Below, piece by piece: positions 33,504-46,200 of a stretch of 64,000 nt of DNA. Origin of the DNA: Gamsiella multidivaricata (Eukaryota; Mortierellomycota; Mortierellomycetes; Mortierellales; Mortierellaceae); NCBI RefSeq assembly GCF_025024155.1, contig NW_026251745.1, positions 62,001-126,000 on the forward strand, in the 5' to 3' direction. Both the position numbers and the translations under genes were made by a program. How positions within the stretch are numbered: position 1 is the stretch's first letter; the number at the start of each line of letters is the position of its first letter. The notes beneath the pieces are model-generated. The model was not told where the DNA came from. It did no database searches and saw nothing but the letters and a program-made list of their open reading frames with translations.

Positions 33504-36153
33504 ATGGATCAGCAACAGAATGCAGAGCAGACGAAGGATGTCGCCCTCGACCTCCCCATGACAGACAAGATCTGCATTCGCGACCTCACTGTCCGAAACA
33601 TCATTGGCGTTGATGCCTGGGAGCGGTCGAAGCGTCAGCCCATTATCATCAACCTCACCGTCTACACCAGCGTTTCTGAGGCAGGCGATACCGATCACCT
33701 GGTATGCTGATCCAGAATGCTGCGCTGCTGCTTCTGTCGAGTCGCTCTGTAGGGATTCAGACATATATTCTAACTTTCAAGTGTCCCATGTCTTTGCATC
33801 CTGCTCTGGCCCACTAGCCCTACTCGATTCACTACGGAGTCCTCTGTAAGACCGTTGAAGCTCATTCCGAAAAGACCGAGTTCCGATCTGTCGAGGCTTT
33901 GGCCGATTCCATTGCCCGTGTCGTTATCACTAAATGCCACGCACCCAAGATCACGGTCAGGATCGACAAGCCCCGAGCACTCTTGCATGCGGCCTCTGCC
34001 GGTGTTGAGATCACGCGCTCGCGATCGGACTACACGGAGGAGCAACTCCAGGACACGGTGCCTTGCCCGATCAAGTTCAACCAGCAGGATATTATCTTTG
34101 TCAAGGACCTGAGGCTCTCCTGCATCATTGGCGTCAACCCATGGGAGCGTGAAGAGGAGCAGGTTGTCGTGTTGAACTTGCAGATCTATCCGGGCATGGA
34201 TGATACGTCCGACCGCAAGGCTGATTATGTCTCGAGCACACATAATTACCGTACGATCGTCAGGACGATCACAAAATACATCGAGGCCTCATCGTACAAG
34301 ACCGTCGAAGCTTTCGTTACTTCTGTGGCTAGGATCGCGATCGAGAAGTGCCATGTCAGCAAGATCACGGTCAAGATGGAGAAGCCGAGCGCGATTGTGT
34401 TTGCGGGCTCGGCGGGTGTGGAGATCACGCGTGATAGGGCCTTCTTTGCAAAGTCGGCAGCTAACAAAGCACATACCCGTGGAGTTCCTTCGGTGTCGGC
34501 CATCCATGGATTGCCTGGGCTCTCTGCGGACTCGAAGCTCCAGATCCGAGGACCTGTGCCGGCTCATTTGACACATGAGGTTTATTTGGCACTGGGATCG
34601 AATATGGGCGATTCGGCTGCGAACTTGACAAACGCACTCAAGATGCTGGAGCAGGGCGAAAATGTGCGTGTGGTCGATACCTCATTCATGTATGAGACGC
34701 CACCCATGTATGTCACGGATCAGCCTCCCTTTCTTAATGCTGCGTGCAAGGTAACTTGACCGAGAACGAGTCCTCTTCTGCATCGTTATGCCACCTATTC
34801 TTTTACAGGCTTGACTAACACTGCACGCCTTTGACTGTGTTTTGAAAATGTAGATCAAGACGGATTTGGCACCAAAGGACCTATTGAAGAAAATCAAGGA
34901 GATTGAGGCTGAGATGGGTCGCGACTTCAACACGATCCGCAATGGACCTCGACCCATTGACATCGATATTCTACTCTATGGTTCGGTCGAATACCAAGAT
35001 GATACCCTTACGATTCCCCATGTCGCTATGCAGGAACGCGAATTTGTCCTGAGACCCCTCTGCGAGTAAGCTTGTGTGCATGACATGCGTCCGTGTCCGT
35101 TTCGCAGCACTGCCCCGTTCGATCCTCAGTTCGCTCACAGGAATGAATATTTGATATGAATTTTATTCTAGTATTGCCAAGGATGTCGAGCATCCCAAAC
35201 TGTACCGCCACATCAGTCAGCTCTTGTCACAGCTGTTGCTCAAACAGGAGGAGTCGAAGGAAATGAATGGCGTGATCCACAAGTCCTTCCCCCTGCGCCA
35301 CAAGATTGTCCACTGGGATTCCAAGACCCTAGTGATGGGAATTCTAAACACGACCCCGGATAGCTTCAGTGACGGTGGCGACTACAGCACCGCAGAGGCG
35401 GCAGCGCTCCGGGCTCAGCAGCTGGTGGACGATGGTGCGGACATTATTGATATTGGTGGCATGTCGACCCGCCCGAACTCTGTCGAGATTTCAGAGGAGG
35501 AAGAAATTCGTCGTGTAGTGCCTGTGATCAAATTGCTGCGCGCGCGTGGATTCGATGCACCGATCTCTGTGGATACGTTCAGGGCCGGCGTCGCGGACAA
35601 GGCGATGGAAGCAGGAGCGGACCTGATCAACGACGTTTCGGCAGGTCAACGGGACCCGGCAATGTACAGTGTGATGGCAAAGTGGAACGTTCCTGTGTGC
35701 TTGATGCACATGCGCGGAGACTCGAAGACGATGATGTCGCAAACGGACTATGGTGAGAGGAACGATGTGATCGGCGAGATCTCGAGGGATCTGAACAAGT
35801 CGATCCAGAGGGCGATTGCGGCGGGTGTTCATCGATGGAATATTATTGTGGATCCGGGGATTGGATTTGCGAAGGATAGTGAGCAATCGTTGCAGGTGCT
35901 GCGTCGTCTGCCAGAGATGATTTTGGATCCGAAGAGCCCCTTGGCAGGGTACCCTTGCTTGGTGGGACCATCGAGGAAGGCGTTTATTGGACACTTGACG
36001 CAGCAACAGGACGCGACGAAGCGTGCATGGGGCACTGCGGCGGCGTGCTCGGCGTCTGTGGCCGGTGGAGCAGGGATTGTGAGGGTGCATGATGTGAAGG
36101 AGATTCGGGACGTAATTAAGGTATCGGACGCTATTTGGCGTGTGCATGCGTAG
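33504..36153 (+). CDS. FOL1: Trifunctional folate synthesis protein (DHNA-HPPK-DHPS)
   Basis: Four exons, 33504-33701, 33818-34750, 34854-35065 and 35172-36153, about 774 aa. Two FolB-type dihydroneopterin aldolase repeats come first: DLTVRNIIGVDAWER (~27-41) and DLRLSCIIGVNPWERE (~140-155), each with a later SVEALADSIAR or TVEAFVTSVAR helix. HPPK follows with YLALGSNMGDS near residue 322 and NGPRPIDIDILLYG. DHPS starts at MGILNTTPDSFSDGG (~502) and includes DIGGMSTRP, DPGIGF and the terminal GAGIVRVHDV. The protein makes 7,8-dihydropteroate from dihydroneopterin and p-aminobenzoate and is the sulfonamide target; in fungi it is usually mitochondrial, but no strong presequence is visible here. 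Exon phases are all consistent. Confidence 0.95.
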
Positions 36154-39100
36154 AATGGGGAAACAGAAGCTAGCAGGGTCTTGTTTTTTAGATTGTTGGT
36201 TGTATCAACCATAAACATTTACACCATGGTTTGAAGCTACTTGTATCCATGGTGACCAGATGGGTATCAATTTTGTCCAAAAAAAAAAAAAAAAAAAAAA
36301 AAAAACAGATGGGACCGCAGTGAAGATAATTCTTGTTTGAGATCAGGTTTCCTACTTTCATTCAGGTTATGTGCGCATGTTCCCTTGAGTTCATTGGCCG
36401 ATCGCGTTTGGGACGTTCTGATGGGTGAACGCATAAGTGCTTAACTTTAAATCGCGTGTCTGTGCGTAAAGAAGAAGACGAAAAAGCCCCTTTGACTTGG
36501 CCCAGGGAAAACAAAAGGAAGCATATCATCTTGCCCGTATTATCCTACTTTATATCCTCCACAATCCGTAATTTGATATCTCAGCAGTAGCCATGGCCAT
36601 GGCCATCATGGGGAGCGATGGATTGTTAAGGGACGGCGTGGGTTAGATAATGCCTTCTGCTGTCAATATCGTCACTATGGATAACGATATTATCGAAAGC
36701 ATGCGCCGTGAACAGCACGATTCTTTTTTTTTTTTTTTTCGATCGTTGTTCAGGACCTCTTGATAGGTTTAATGTATTCCTGGGATACGACTCTTATAAT
36801 TGCTCTTCAGATACGACTCGATCTGTCGCAGGTCCACTCCTTCCAATACCTCGAAAACCCTCCCAGCAAGGCAATGTGTCGGTTCCATGAGAAGCCCCTG
36901 TTTTGCTGGATCATCCAAAGCGGAGGTGATATCGTATGCTTGCTACTCCAACGCATTTCTTAGCGTCGTCGAGTCCTTTTTTTGATCGTAAAATGCGCCA
37001 AAGGGCAGAATCGCAACGTTGGCAAAGGCAGTTTTGTACCGAACCACCTTCATGGTCATGAGAGCATGCGAATCAGATCTCTTAGAGACCTCAGTAAGGG
37101 AGCGTTTGACATAGTATCTGTGTATTGCCAAAAAATGAGCTTTGAGCAGGAATCTATTTGTTTCCTCACTGCTGTGTGTACACCGTACTTTGCAGAGGAA
37201 GAGTAGACGGGGGATTTTTTTTTTTTTTTTGGTTTGACCCGAAAGAGGGGTCGGTAGGCTTGTCTCTTCGTCCATTTGGTTTCGGGAGGAACAGATGGGC
37301 AGATGAGGGATGCAGTACCAGTGCAGCCCACACATCTTTGTCATGAGGACCTAGACGCGACTCTCAACAAGCGCTTGGTGGTTGACCGCCTGTTGCAGCG
37401 GGTCTGGACAATTTGAACCTGGGCGATGTTATGTCCTTTCCGTCCTTAATGTACTTGACGCTCTCGAAAGGGCTGATGAATGTCCTTTTTAATGAATTAC
37501 TCATTTTCAGGTCTTCTTGTTCAGCCGCCTGAGGACATTGATCGTGTCGGACGACGATTGCTCTCCAATATCCTGGTAGACCTTTTTTTCGTTCGCACTG
37601 GTAGTTGACTGCGAACACAATTGAGGCTAGGTGATATGTCCAAAAAAAAAAATTGGAATGGGGTCTTTTTACTGAGAAATGATCACAAAACCGATGGCGA
37701 GGCTGGTAATGAGGGGGCCAGGTTATTTCTTTTTTGATTCGCCATTCTTTCGTATAGCTGTTTAGCCGGACATGAAATGTGTACATCCTCAGGCGCGCTT
37801 TCCCATCAACATATGGTTTAAGCGCAAAGATATATATAGTAAAGCAAAAGTGGGTGGTTCAGAGACAAATGAACGCGTCCTTGGAACCCAAGCCTACGCG
37901 AACAAAGAAAAAATTACGTGTTCATGAACAGAAGCTGCGGAACTGAACAGGATCGGGACTTTGGACATAACTCGATCAGTAAATGCGTAATTCTCATTGT
38001 GGTATTTCGCCATTGTATCTGTACCGGATCTCCCAGCAGCGTCAGCTTCGTGTACCTAGACTAAAACTCATCCTCCCCTGTTCAGCCTTATTGCACAAGG
38101 ATAGGTGGTCGAACGCCATTTGAGGGACTTGAAGATAAAGTAAATTAACAGCAGCGGTCAGTCCGGGGCCATCATAAAGACTACAATTAATTAAATGTGC
38201 CGTATTTCAAAAGCTGAATTGGTCTCTCATTCAACGACAATATGGGATTAATATGGGATTCCCTTTCATCAGGCTGTAATAACTGGCTATGAGGGATGCG
38301 AAATGAAGGGAATAAGGACGAAGGAAAGAGTGGAGTAACTCAAGCGACCCAATCTGCGATTTAAAATGGCTCTGTAGTTTATCGCGTCAGATGCATGTGC
38401 ATGCTCTTCATTCGAAGGGCACGATGCATGTGTCTGTCCTTGTACGCGCGAAATAAAAAGTCCGATCAAACCAAATGAGGAGGATCATCTTATTTGTACG
38501 CCGTTTTGTCGCGATAGAGGTAGAAAACCGGTTTCGGGAACCATTTTATAATTGCCCTGGTGGATACAGGAGCAACGTTGGTCCATGCGCCTTTGCTCCG
38601 GGAGATGAGGGTCTAAAGGTCAGCTCTTACCTGTTAGGCCTTACCCAGTTCTTCCGAGCTAACCTTTGAATGCCTGCGCCCTCTCGAATCCGGTGTTGCA
38701 ATCGTAAACGCTGGCCTTTATTACCTTGCTGTCGTTTTCCACACGGCGACCGTGGAGGCCCATTAGCCGGGGAAATTTCTTGGATTGCAATTACACCACC
38801 GAATGAAATAATTGACAAATGCGCTAAGACTGTCGCGGTAGACGATCGTGGGCGCGGCGATGGGAAAGGAACATGGAGTGGAATGTTATAGAGCAAATTG
38901 TTTTGGGGGAAGGAGGTGATAAACTGGGCGTCATGAGGGACAACAATTGCCCAGGCCCAGTTGACCAGGGTTCTTGTTAGTGTGCTAGGTCATCCTTGCG
39001 TGAACATAACAGATATAGTAGTGATAGTCCCTGGACTAGAGAGGATCTAATAGCTGGCCATGTGAGTTCTGGAAGAAAAAGTGATTTGGGCGCTTATCTC

Positions 39101-39695
39101 GCGCACAAAAGATGATCCCTACTGTGGCTAGACGAATGGTAGTATTAAATAAGGCGACGACTAATGTTCCATACCTCTATGGTAATTTGCCAGTTGTAAC
39201 ATCCAGTTTATAACAGGGGCAATGCATGACACCCCTTCCAATGGATATTTCCGTTTGTTTTTCATGTGCGCGATGACATCGATGTTGCCCTGTGCAGCAA
39301 CAGCGGGCAGAACTGACATCGACATCAGTGAGCAGTAGAGAGCAGGAGGAAGATGGCGGGAAAAGACCCGGTGAGGGGGGAATCTGATTGCCTGAGGCTG
39401 ATACGACGGCATCAGTCCATGCCAATACCACACGCTTGTTTTAATGAGTTTGAGACATGTCCAATAATGAGAAAATGACCTCATGTGCTCCTTTAAGGTT
39501 CAGTGCGCATTCAAGAAGCGAAGCCAGAAAACGTCCCCATGCATGCGGCACATAAATACCTCGCTCATTTCCCCGTCCTCTCCTCATTCTCATTCCAAGC
39601 ACTTGATCCAGCCCATACTCCCTCATTCCTTCAACGACAACAACAACAACCACGACAGTAATATTAACAAACCACAGCCACAGATACCGAGAACG
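36154..39695. other. Gene-poor 3.5-kb region
   Basis: AT-rich sequence with poly(A) at 36279-36305, poly(T) near 36724-36739 and 37216-37229. Between 36.7 and 37.8 kb the minus strand has several short frames with protein-like composition but no complete gene (separate entry). From 37.8 to 39.5 kb I see no coding signal, no tRNA with recognisable A and B boxes and no repeat family. The last ~150 bp before 39696 are C/A-rich and probably the leader of the cyclophilin gene. Confidence 0.55.
36736..37790 (-). pseudogene. Possible degraded coding region, unknown family
   Basis: On the minus strand several short frames read like protein and lie in the same order: KRTFISPFESVKYIKDGKDI (37.4-37.5 kb), a SLTEVSKRSDSHALMTMKV segment (37.0-37.1 kb), and EPTHCLAGRVFEVLEGVD with RQIESYLKSNYKSRIPGI (36.75-36.9 kb). 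They are in different frames with stops between them and no consistent splice signals, so this looks like a decayed gene or mobile-element relic. The family is not recognised and the call is tentative. Confidence 0.25.
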
Positions 39696-40648
39696 ATGAC
39701 CAACGACCAGGCAAACGGTACCAGCGAAGAAACGCTCGTCTACCTCGACATCGAAATCGGTGACCAAGAGTACAAGGCCACCTCCTGGGATCTGTACGTT
39801 CTCCCTTCCCCCTTCTCTTTCTCGGTCTTTTCTTTTCATCGCTATCTTGTTATTCCTTTATTCTTATACATCCCCATCAATTGACTAAACATGCTGCGCT
39901 GCTGCAATTCTACTTTAATAGCTATCGCCGCGGACAGGCCTTTTTTGCAACCCACGGTTCCCTCTACGGTTATGCAGGCATGACTCTTGAGGAGCTCGGA
40001 CCCGAGGACAAACAGAACCTGCAAGAGATCTACGACTCCAACCCAGTGTTGACACAAGGCGGCTCCATCACCCTGAATGAGCCCGCGCCACTCCCAGGCG
40101 GCCGTCTCGTCCTCAAACTCGACACAGAGGGATGCCCCAAAACTTGCCAAAATTTTTTGAGCTTTGTGGAATCTATCTACACCAACAAGGTCCAGGAGGC
40201 AACCTATGTCAACACACGGTTCTTCCGGTTGGTCAAGGACCATATTATCCAAGGTGGGGATCTTACAAAGAACGACGGATCTGGAGGATTTTCGAGTTAC
40301 CCGAGCGTGGAAAACCCAAAGCCGTTTGCGGATGAGCGGCATGGACTGAGGAAGGGGGTGTTTAAGAAGGCGGGTGTGCTGGCGATGGCGAATCGCGGGA
40401 AGAACACGAATGGATCACAGTTCTTTTTGACAATTGGGCAGGGCGCACGATGGACCAAGGCATTGGAGGGCAGCTACGTGGCCTTTGGAGAGGTCAAGGA
40501 TGAGGAGGGGTCGCAACAGAACGGTCAGCCCGGAATCGAGACCTATGTGGATGGGTTGGCATTGCTGGACAAGCTGAACAAAATTCCGACAGACGACGAG
40601 GAACGACCTATCCAGGCTATCACCATCATTGGGTGCGGGCGCCTTTAG
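39696..40648 (+). CDS. Divergent cyclophilin-type peptidyl-prolyl isomerase
   Basis: Two exons, 39696-39793 and 39922-40648, 274 aa. From residue ~97 the cyclophilin fold is clear: GRLVLKLDTEGCPKTCQNFLSF, then RFFRLVKDHIIQGGD with the catalytic Arg and Gln/Gly region, NGSGGF-like (NDGSGG), and MANRGKNTNGSQFFLT. The Trp that contacts cyclosporin may be W in ARWTKALEGSYVAFGEV. The start VYLDIEIGDQEY matches the first strand of cyclophilins, but ~70 residues intervene before the second strand, placed around the only intron. Cyclophilins catalyse proline cis-trans isomerisation during folding; this one is probably cytosolic because no targeting signal is seen. There are further insertions after GSGG and before the last strand (ITIIGCGRL). 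Confidence 0.88.
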
Positions 40649-40866
40649 AGAACTATATCCCAACCTCAGGAACATCCAAGATACCACCCCCCACGCACAT
40701 TCCACACTGCATTTACCTCAATAAAACACGTGATATTCCAAAAATAAGAAAAAAAAATGCGTTCAATTATCCCGGGTTCGTGCATCAAGTGAAAGGTGAA
40801 GAATCCCTCATTCCTTCGAACATCATAAAGTCAGGATCAGGAATCAAAAATCACAAACGGACCACC

Positions 40867-41977
40867 ATGTCAAGACTAAACATTGTTACGAAATTCCGGG
40901 GCCTTACAAGGACCAGAGCAACGCTGCTTCCTCACAATGCTCTATCATCAACACAGGTCGTTTCAAGAACCGTTGTTACTTGTAGGCGACCAGATTCCAC
41001 CAGGAGCCTTTGTTCTCCACTATCAAGGTCTACTCCAGCCCAGATATCAAGATCGTACTCAGCAACGCCATACTCCACATCCTCGTCCCCCTCTTCTGGC
41101 GGACCAAACCAACACACGTATCAAAACCTCTGCACGCCTGCCTCGATCGCTTCTTCCAATTTTGATCTTTCCCGAATCCACCCTTCGGAACACGCCCAAA
41201 TCCTGCGCGACTTTATCCTCGTCCCCGAATATCTTTCGCCAACAGAACACGACATGCTCGTTGAGGCCGCAACCAAGAAACTGAAACGCGCGCTCGGGAA
41301 GCAGGTTCGGTACGAAGACGGGCATTTCGATGGTGTCATCACCCGCTACCGAGAATGCTCTGCCACAGACTGGGGAACTGTACCTGAATCAGAAGCGACC
41401 ACTATGGCCTCATCCTCATTGGACACGCCAACAGATACCCGCGGAAGAACCACTCCCCGGGAGATCATGCACTCGATCAAACAACAGTTCTTTCCGCACC
41501 ATTGGAACTGGGTCGCTCCACATATCCTGGAGCTCGAGTCTGGGAAGGGCGGGATCAAACCACACGTCGATCATTTGGACGCCTCAGGAGAAGTTGTCGC
41601 AGGACTGTGTTTGGGATCTACGGCAATCATGGAGCTCATTCACGAAGACGACCCCTCAAAGCAGTTCCGGGTGTTATTGCCAAAGGGATGTTTTTATTTC
41701 CAGCGGGATGGTGTTCGGTATCATTACAAGCATGGGATCCCTATCTTGCCAGAGGATCACCAGTTCAAGGGTACCGTTGTCCCAAAGGAGAAACGCATCT
41801 CGATCATGCTGAGGGTAACGTTGAAAGTTAGGTCTTGACTGCAAAGGTAATGCTGAGCCGGCATACAGGCACTAACCACCTTTACCACTTTTTTTTCTCT
41901 TTGCCAAATAGAATGCATTGGAGTTTTCTACTCACGGCAAGCCTCCAGGGTATACAGCGCCAGGTACCCAAATGTAA
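40867..41977 (+). CDS. AlkB-family 2-oxoglutarate dioxygenase, ALKBH7-like
   Basis: Two exons, 40867-41814 and 41912-41977, 337 aa. A long Ser/Thr/Arg-rich N-terminus (~95 residues, few acidic) looks like a mitochondrial presequence. The dioxygenase region has the iron ligands in KPHVDHLD (HxD at ~232-234) and a later His in RYHYKHGIPIL, with KRISIMLR supplying the 2-oxoglutarate Arg. The pattern SVAAGLCLGSTAIMEL-like strand order fits ALKBH7, which acts in mitochondria and affects programmed necrosis and fatty-acid metabolism in animals rather than repairing DNA; the substrate here is unknown. If the last intron is not removed the protein ends 8 residues later at 41838; splicing instead adds 22 codons ending GYTAPGTQM. 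It lies tail to tail with the MDC1-like gene, 117 bp apart. Confidence 0.82.
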
Positions 41978-42094
41978 ATAAAAAGGAATTCATTTATTTC
42001 GAAAGCAAATGTATTCTGGTGGTATGATGGTAATACAAATGTGTACGAGATGCTGAGAAGCGAGCGTCGGGATATAATACCAATAGAGCTCAGC

Positions 42095-43160
42095 CTACTT
42101 CTTTCCCCGAGATCTCCCCCGCGTACTCTTTTGCTGCGTCGTTGCATCGGTACGCTTGACGCCGGTCTTCGCTGGCCTCGTAGTTGATGCCTCCATTGCT
42201 GTCGAAGAACCGGAAGCCTTGGGCATTGGAGGCACATCGCTCTCATTCGTGTCCGTCGCTGAGGCCTTGGCCGCACCGGAAGTAGAAGCGCTCTTAGTCT
42301 TCTTTGACCGAGCAACTGTCTTGGCCTTGGTCTTTTTCGTCCCCTGTTCCTTTGCCTCCTTTTTCTTTGCTGCCTGACCAGTCTTCTTGGCCCCCCTGAT
42401 TGGCGCAGTAGACGCGACAGCCGCCTCTGACTCAGAATCGGTCTCATTTACTCGCGTCTGTGTCCTTGTTCTTCGGACACGTTGGCTTCCTGAAAGCGTT
42501 TTGGATGTTCCCGATACCGATGTCGTAGCGACTGTAATGCTCTCTACAGATCCTCTCCTTGATGCAGTACTTTCTGTCGCCGAGATCGTACTGGCAGATC
42601 TTGCTCTCTGTGGCGTCTTTGGTGTCCTGGCAACTGCCTTCCCTTTAGAGGACGACTTGGAGAATGAGGCATCCCAGTCTTCATCATTTTTGTCGTCATT
42701 GTCTTCCTCATCAGACTCCGTAAAGCCTTCAATTTCCTCGCTTCCGGCCGATCCTTCATCACTAACATCCACCAGCACGGGTGCCGACCGATTGGAACTT
42801 GAAATCCTGTGCCTACATTGTGAACAAAACCGTATTATGAGCTCGGTACTTTTTCAATTTTTTTTTCTCCGCAATCATATTATCCAGGACAAAGAGGATT
42901 GATCGACTGCAACGTATAAAAGGTACGTACTTGGACCAATCCAAAGTTTGATGGATAATAGAATCCATGACGAACTCGTGATTCATCACATCCTTGAACC
43001 CGCGCTCGAGATAATGCTCAATCTTGGCGCTGTTATTATCTCCGAGGATGATGAGATCCTCATCCTCGCTTTTATCGCTCCTCGGCGCTTTGATCTAACA
43101 ATTATCCACATGAACAGAAGAAGGATGGAAATAAAATTTAGCGGTTCACATCGTGCGTGC

Positions 43161-43200
<40 letters not shown>

Positions 43201-46200
43201 ATATGTGTGTGTATGTGTGTGTGTGTGTATGTGTGTATGTGTTCAAGCATCCTTTTGGATATACAGGGAGCATGGCAGACATACAACCATCTTGCCACCA
43301 CTGGCGGTCACTAATGAGCGCACCGATTTCGTTGTGTATAGATCATGCTTATATGGCACCATATAGAAGCTGTATCCTTTGAACAGTTGCCCCTTATTAT
43401 CCTTGGCCAGTCGGCATGATTCGCTAAGGTTGAACTTGTACTTCACTTCAACTTGTGTATTCTGGCAAATGTAATCCTCCCCTACTCAGTCATATAGAGG
43501 CATTGCTCAGAGTGAGTGATGGTTATTAGAATTCTTTAGACACCAGTACCGGAACAGACGGCGTATCACTTACAAGGTACAAATCTACCGAGGCTATCTG
43601 AGTCATCAAGCCATTTGAATGACACGATCGGGATGCCTTGTGCTACCGCAAACATAAGCTTCGTTGTCCTGGTGGAGCCGTCAAAGACGAGGATTGCTGC
43701 CTCCTCGATATTGTTGTTTTTGAGACTACCTCCCCATCGCGAAATAATATTCTCGTATCTTTTCTATACGTTCAACATCATATCAGAATCAACTTAGTGC
43801 CGATCTTTTGATGCGAAGTAAACCTAATAACCTAACAATATGATACATACCTTTTTCTTATCGCTGTATGACGAAGCACTGAGCATAATCCCAGAACGAA
43901 CTGATTCCAGGTCAGAAGCCCGCCTGCTAAGGCTTCTTGAGGATGGCGTGCGAGTGAAGGGCGAGGGGAATGTTGAGTCATCTACACTCTCAGTCTTCAT
44001 CAACTTAGCCGGCTTAGGTGGGCTCCCCTCAGTGTCGCTTTCGATTCCATGTTTCGGCGAACCCTCCTTTGATCTCGTAGACGTCTGACTTGATGGTCGA
44101 GTACCCGATTGAGGAGTCTCTAAAGCATTCGCGCCACTATACATCCCGGTGCCTAAAATGGGGGTGTCATCGACTTGTGGTGATACATCCAATAGCTCCT
44201 GACTGTCTTTCAAGATAGGTCGCGATGGCCGCCGGTGAGATCGCGATAACAGTTCATCGTCCTCTAGTTCTGAATACTCCTCTGTACTGCAGTCATTGTC
44301 GTCTCGTAGAGGTGTTGCTGTTCTGACCACGAACGATCTCTCCTCGACTGCATTATCGGACCCACGATCCAGCTCATCCTCAGATTCAGCAAGGAACCCT
44401 CCTTTCTTGTTTGAAGCAGCTAACTCTCGGAATGCAGGATCTTCATTATTCCCTGAAGTGTGTCCTGGATGTGAATCCAATGAGCCCTCTAAAGAATCTG
44501 CCGTAGGCCCTGGCGCAAGGACAGTACTCGCGATCGACACGTTCGACACTCCTATATGACCCTTCTCTTCCTGTGTTTGAGGCACCCTACCCTCCAATTC
44601 ATGCATTCGCTTCCTCAACTTCCTTAGATCGCCATCATCCGATACAAATCCCTGAGTCTCTGAACTGACGTGGCGTGTAGATGAAGTATTAATGATGAGT
44701 TCGACTGGCGTTGCCGATACCCGCTCTTGAGGATGAAGGATTTGCTCCGATAAGACTGCAAAGAAATCCTGTGAGACCTCTTGTGATGTTGGTTCTGCTG
44801 ACGCTTGACGAGATAAAGTAGGCTGTGTCTCGCAAATTCGGTCCTGCTGTGAACTGGAGACATTGATCGGTTCTGTTTCTAGCGCATTCTCTATTGGGGC
44901 TTCCAGTGACGCCACCACTTGCTGAGGAGACTGAGTTTCCTGAACAGAGTCGTTCGGGTCGTCCTGGGAGCCCTCAAATTGCGACTTTCCTCCTGTATCA
45001 GGGTATGGCTGCGTGAGGGCATACTGTCCATCATGTGAGATTGAATAGTTCTCAGAAGCGCTGAGATCCTGCTGAGAGTTGCCGGAACTAGAACTAGGAT
45101 TGGAACCCGAAAAGCCAGGGGTTCCCGATGTTGTGGTATTCCGTCGTTCTATTAATTCCTTCGGAAGGAGCCGTCCTGAATCATCTGGCCTTGTCGAACG
45201 TATGGCGCTACCCTCTTCCGCACCTTTGACAACGTCCTTATATTCATTTTCATCCAGCCAGAGGAGATCATCCATTGTCTGTGTAACTCCCGCCATCGGC
45301 AACGTAGCTGCCTCTTCCGTGTTAGTGTCGTCACCGACATCATGATCTTCTGGGCGATGTTGGACTGGCACTTGTTGCACCTGCGCCTCGTCTGCCGCAT
45401 TCTGATGTCCTCTATGATCCTGTTTGACAACACTGGGTACGTTGGATTCGGCGCTACCATGAGCTCGAGATCGGATAGGCACAGGTGGAGCAGCCATTGT
45501 CCCAGTGCGGCTTGGACTCGTGGCCTTGCCTTTATGCTTCTCCCTTGCCCTCCGAGCTTCCAAGATATCAGCTGGGATTTCTTTCTATATGAATAGTAAA
45601 TAATGGATGTAAAAAACATTTATAAACATGTTGCTCCTAACACTGACATGAAATGTGCAAGCAAGCCAGGGCCGAGTCTTCTTACACGCGGCGGTCCTTG
45701 TTGTCGCTCTGTCTCAGTCAACTCTTGAAGTTCACAAGTGATCAAGCTACTGAATTTGACCGTCTACAATATAGATGAAGCAAGACGTGTGAGAAGGCAG
45801 GACCATGGTCTTGATCAAGTTCATACATTTACAACAGTCCTTCGTGCAACGACCCTTCTGTGTCAGAGTACAACATTACCTCTCCATTCGAAATGTGATA
45901 CCACTGCCCCGGAATCATACTTTTTTTGCCCCAGATTGTAGACGGTGCCCCGCCCTAATATAAAAAGAGACATGCATCCACATCAGATGTGATGTACAAC
46001 ACAGCCCAGGACAAAGAGAGAATGCGCGGTCCTTACTTCATAAACCATAACAGCTGCGGTTCCGTCTTCATCGCATTCTACGGTAGACAGCATGATATTG
46101 AAATCGGTAATGAGTCAAACGGTTGACCTCCATGATTGGTAGAGCGGACTATATAGACTCTTTCCATACCGATTGCAGCATGGGTGTCGAGGCAATTGTC

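Noticed and set aside
38287..39484. Several 60-107 codon frames in the gene-poor region
   Set aside because: No motif, no splice partners, and overlapping frames on both strands; not supported.
41815..41838. Unspliced C-terminus of the ALKBH7-like protein ending VTLKVRS
   Set aside because: A good donor (GTAACG) and a TAG acceptor remove it and give an in-frame 22-codon last exon, so I preferred the spliced form.
43157..43366. Frames rich in Val and Cys around the GT microsatellite
   Set aside because: Pure translation of the GT repeat inside an intron.
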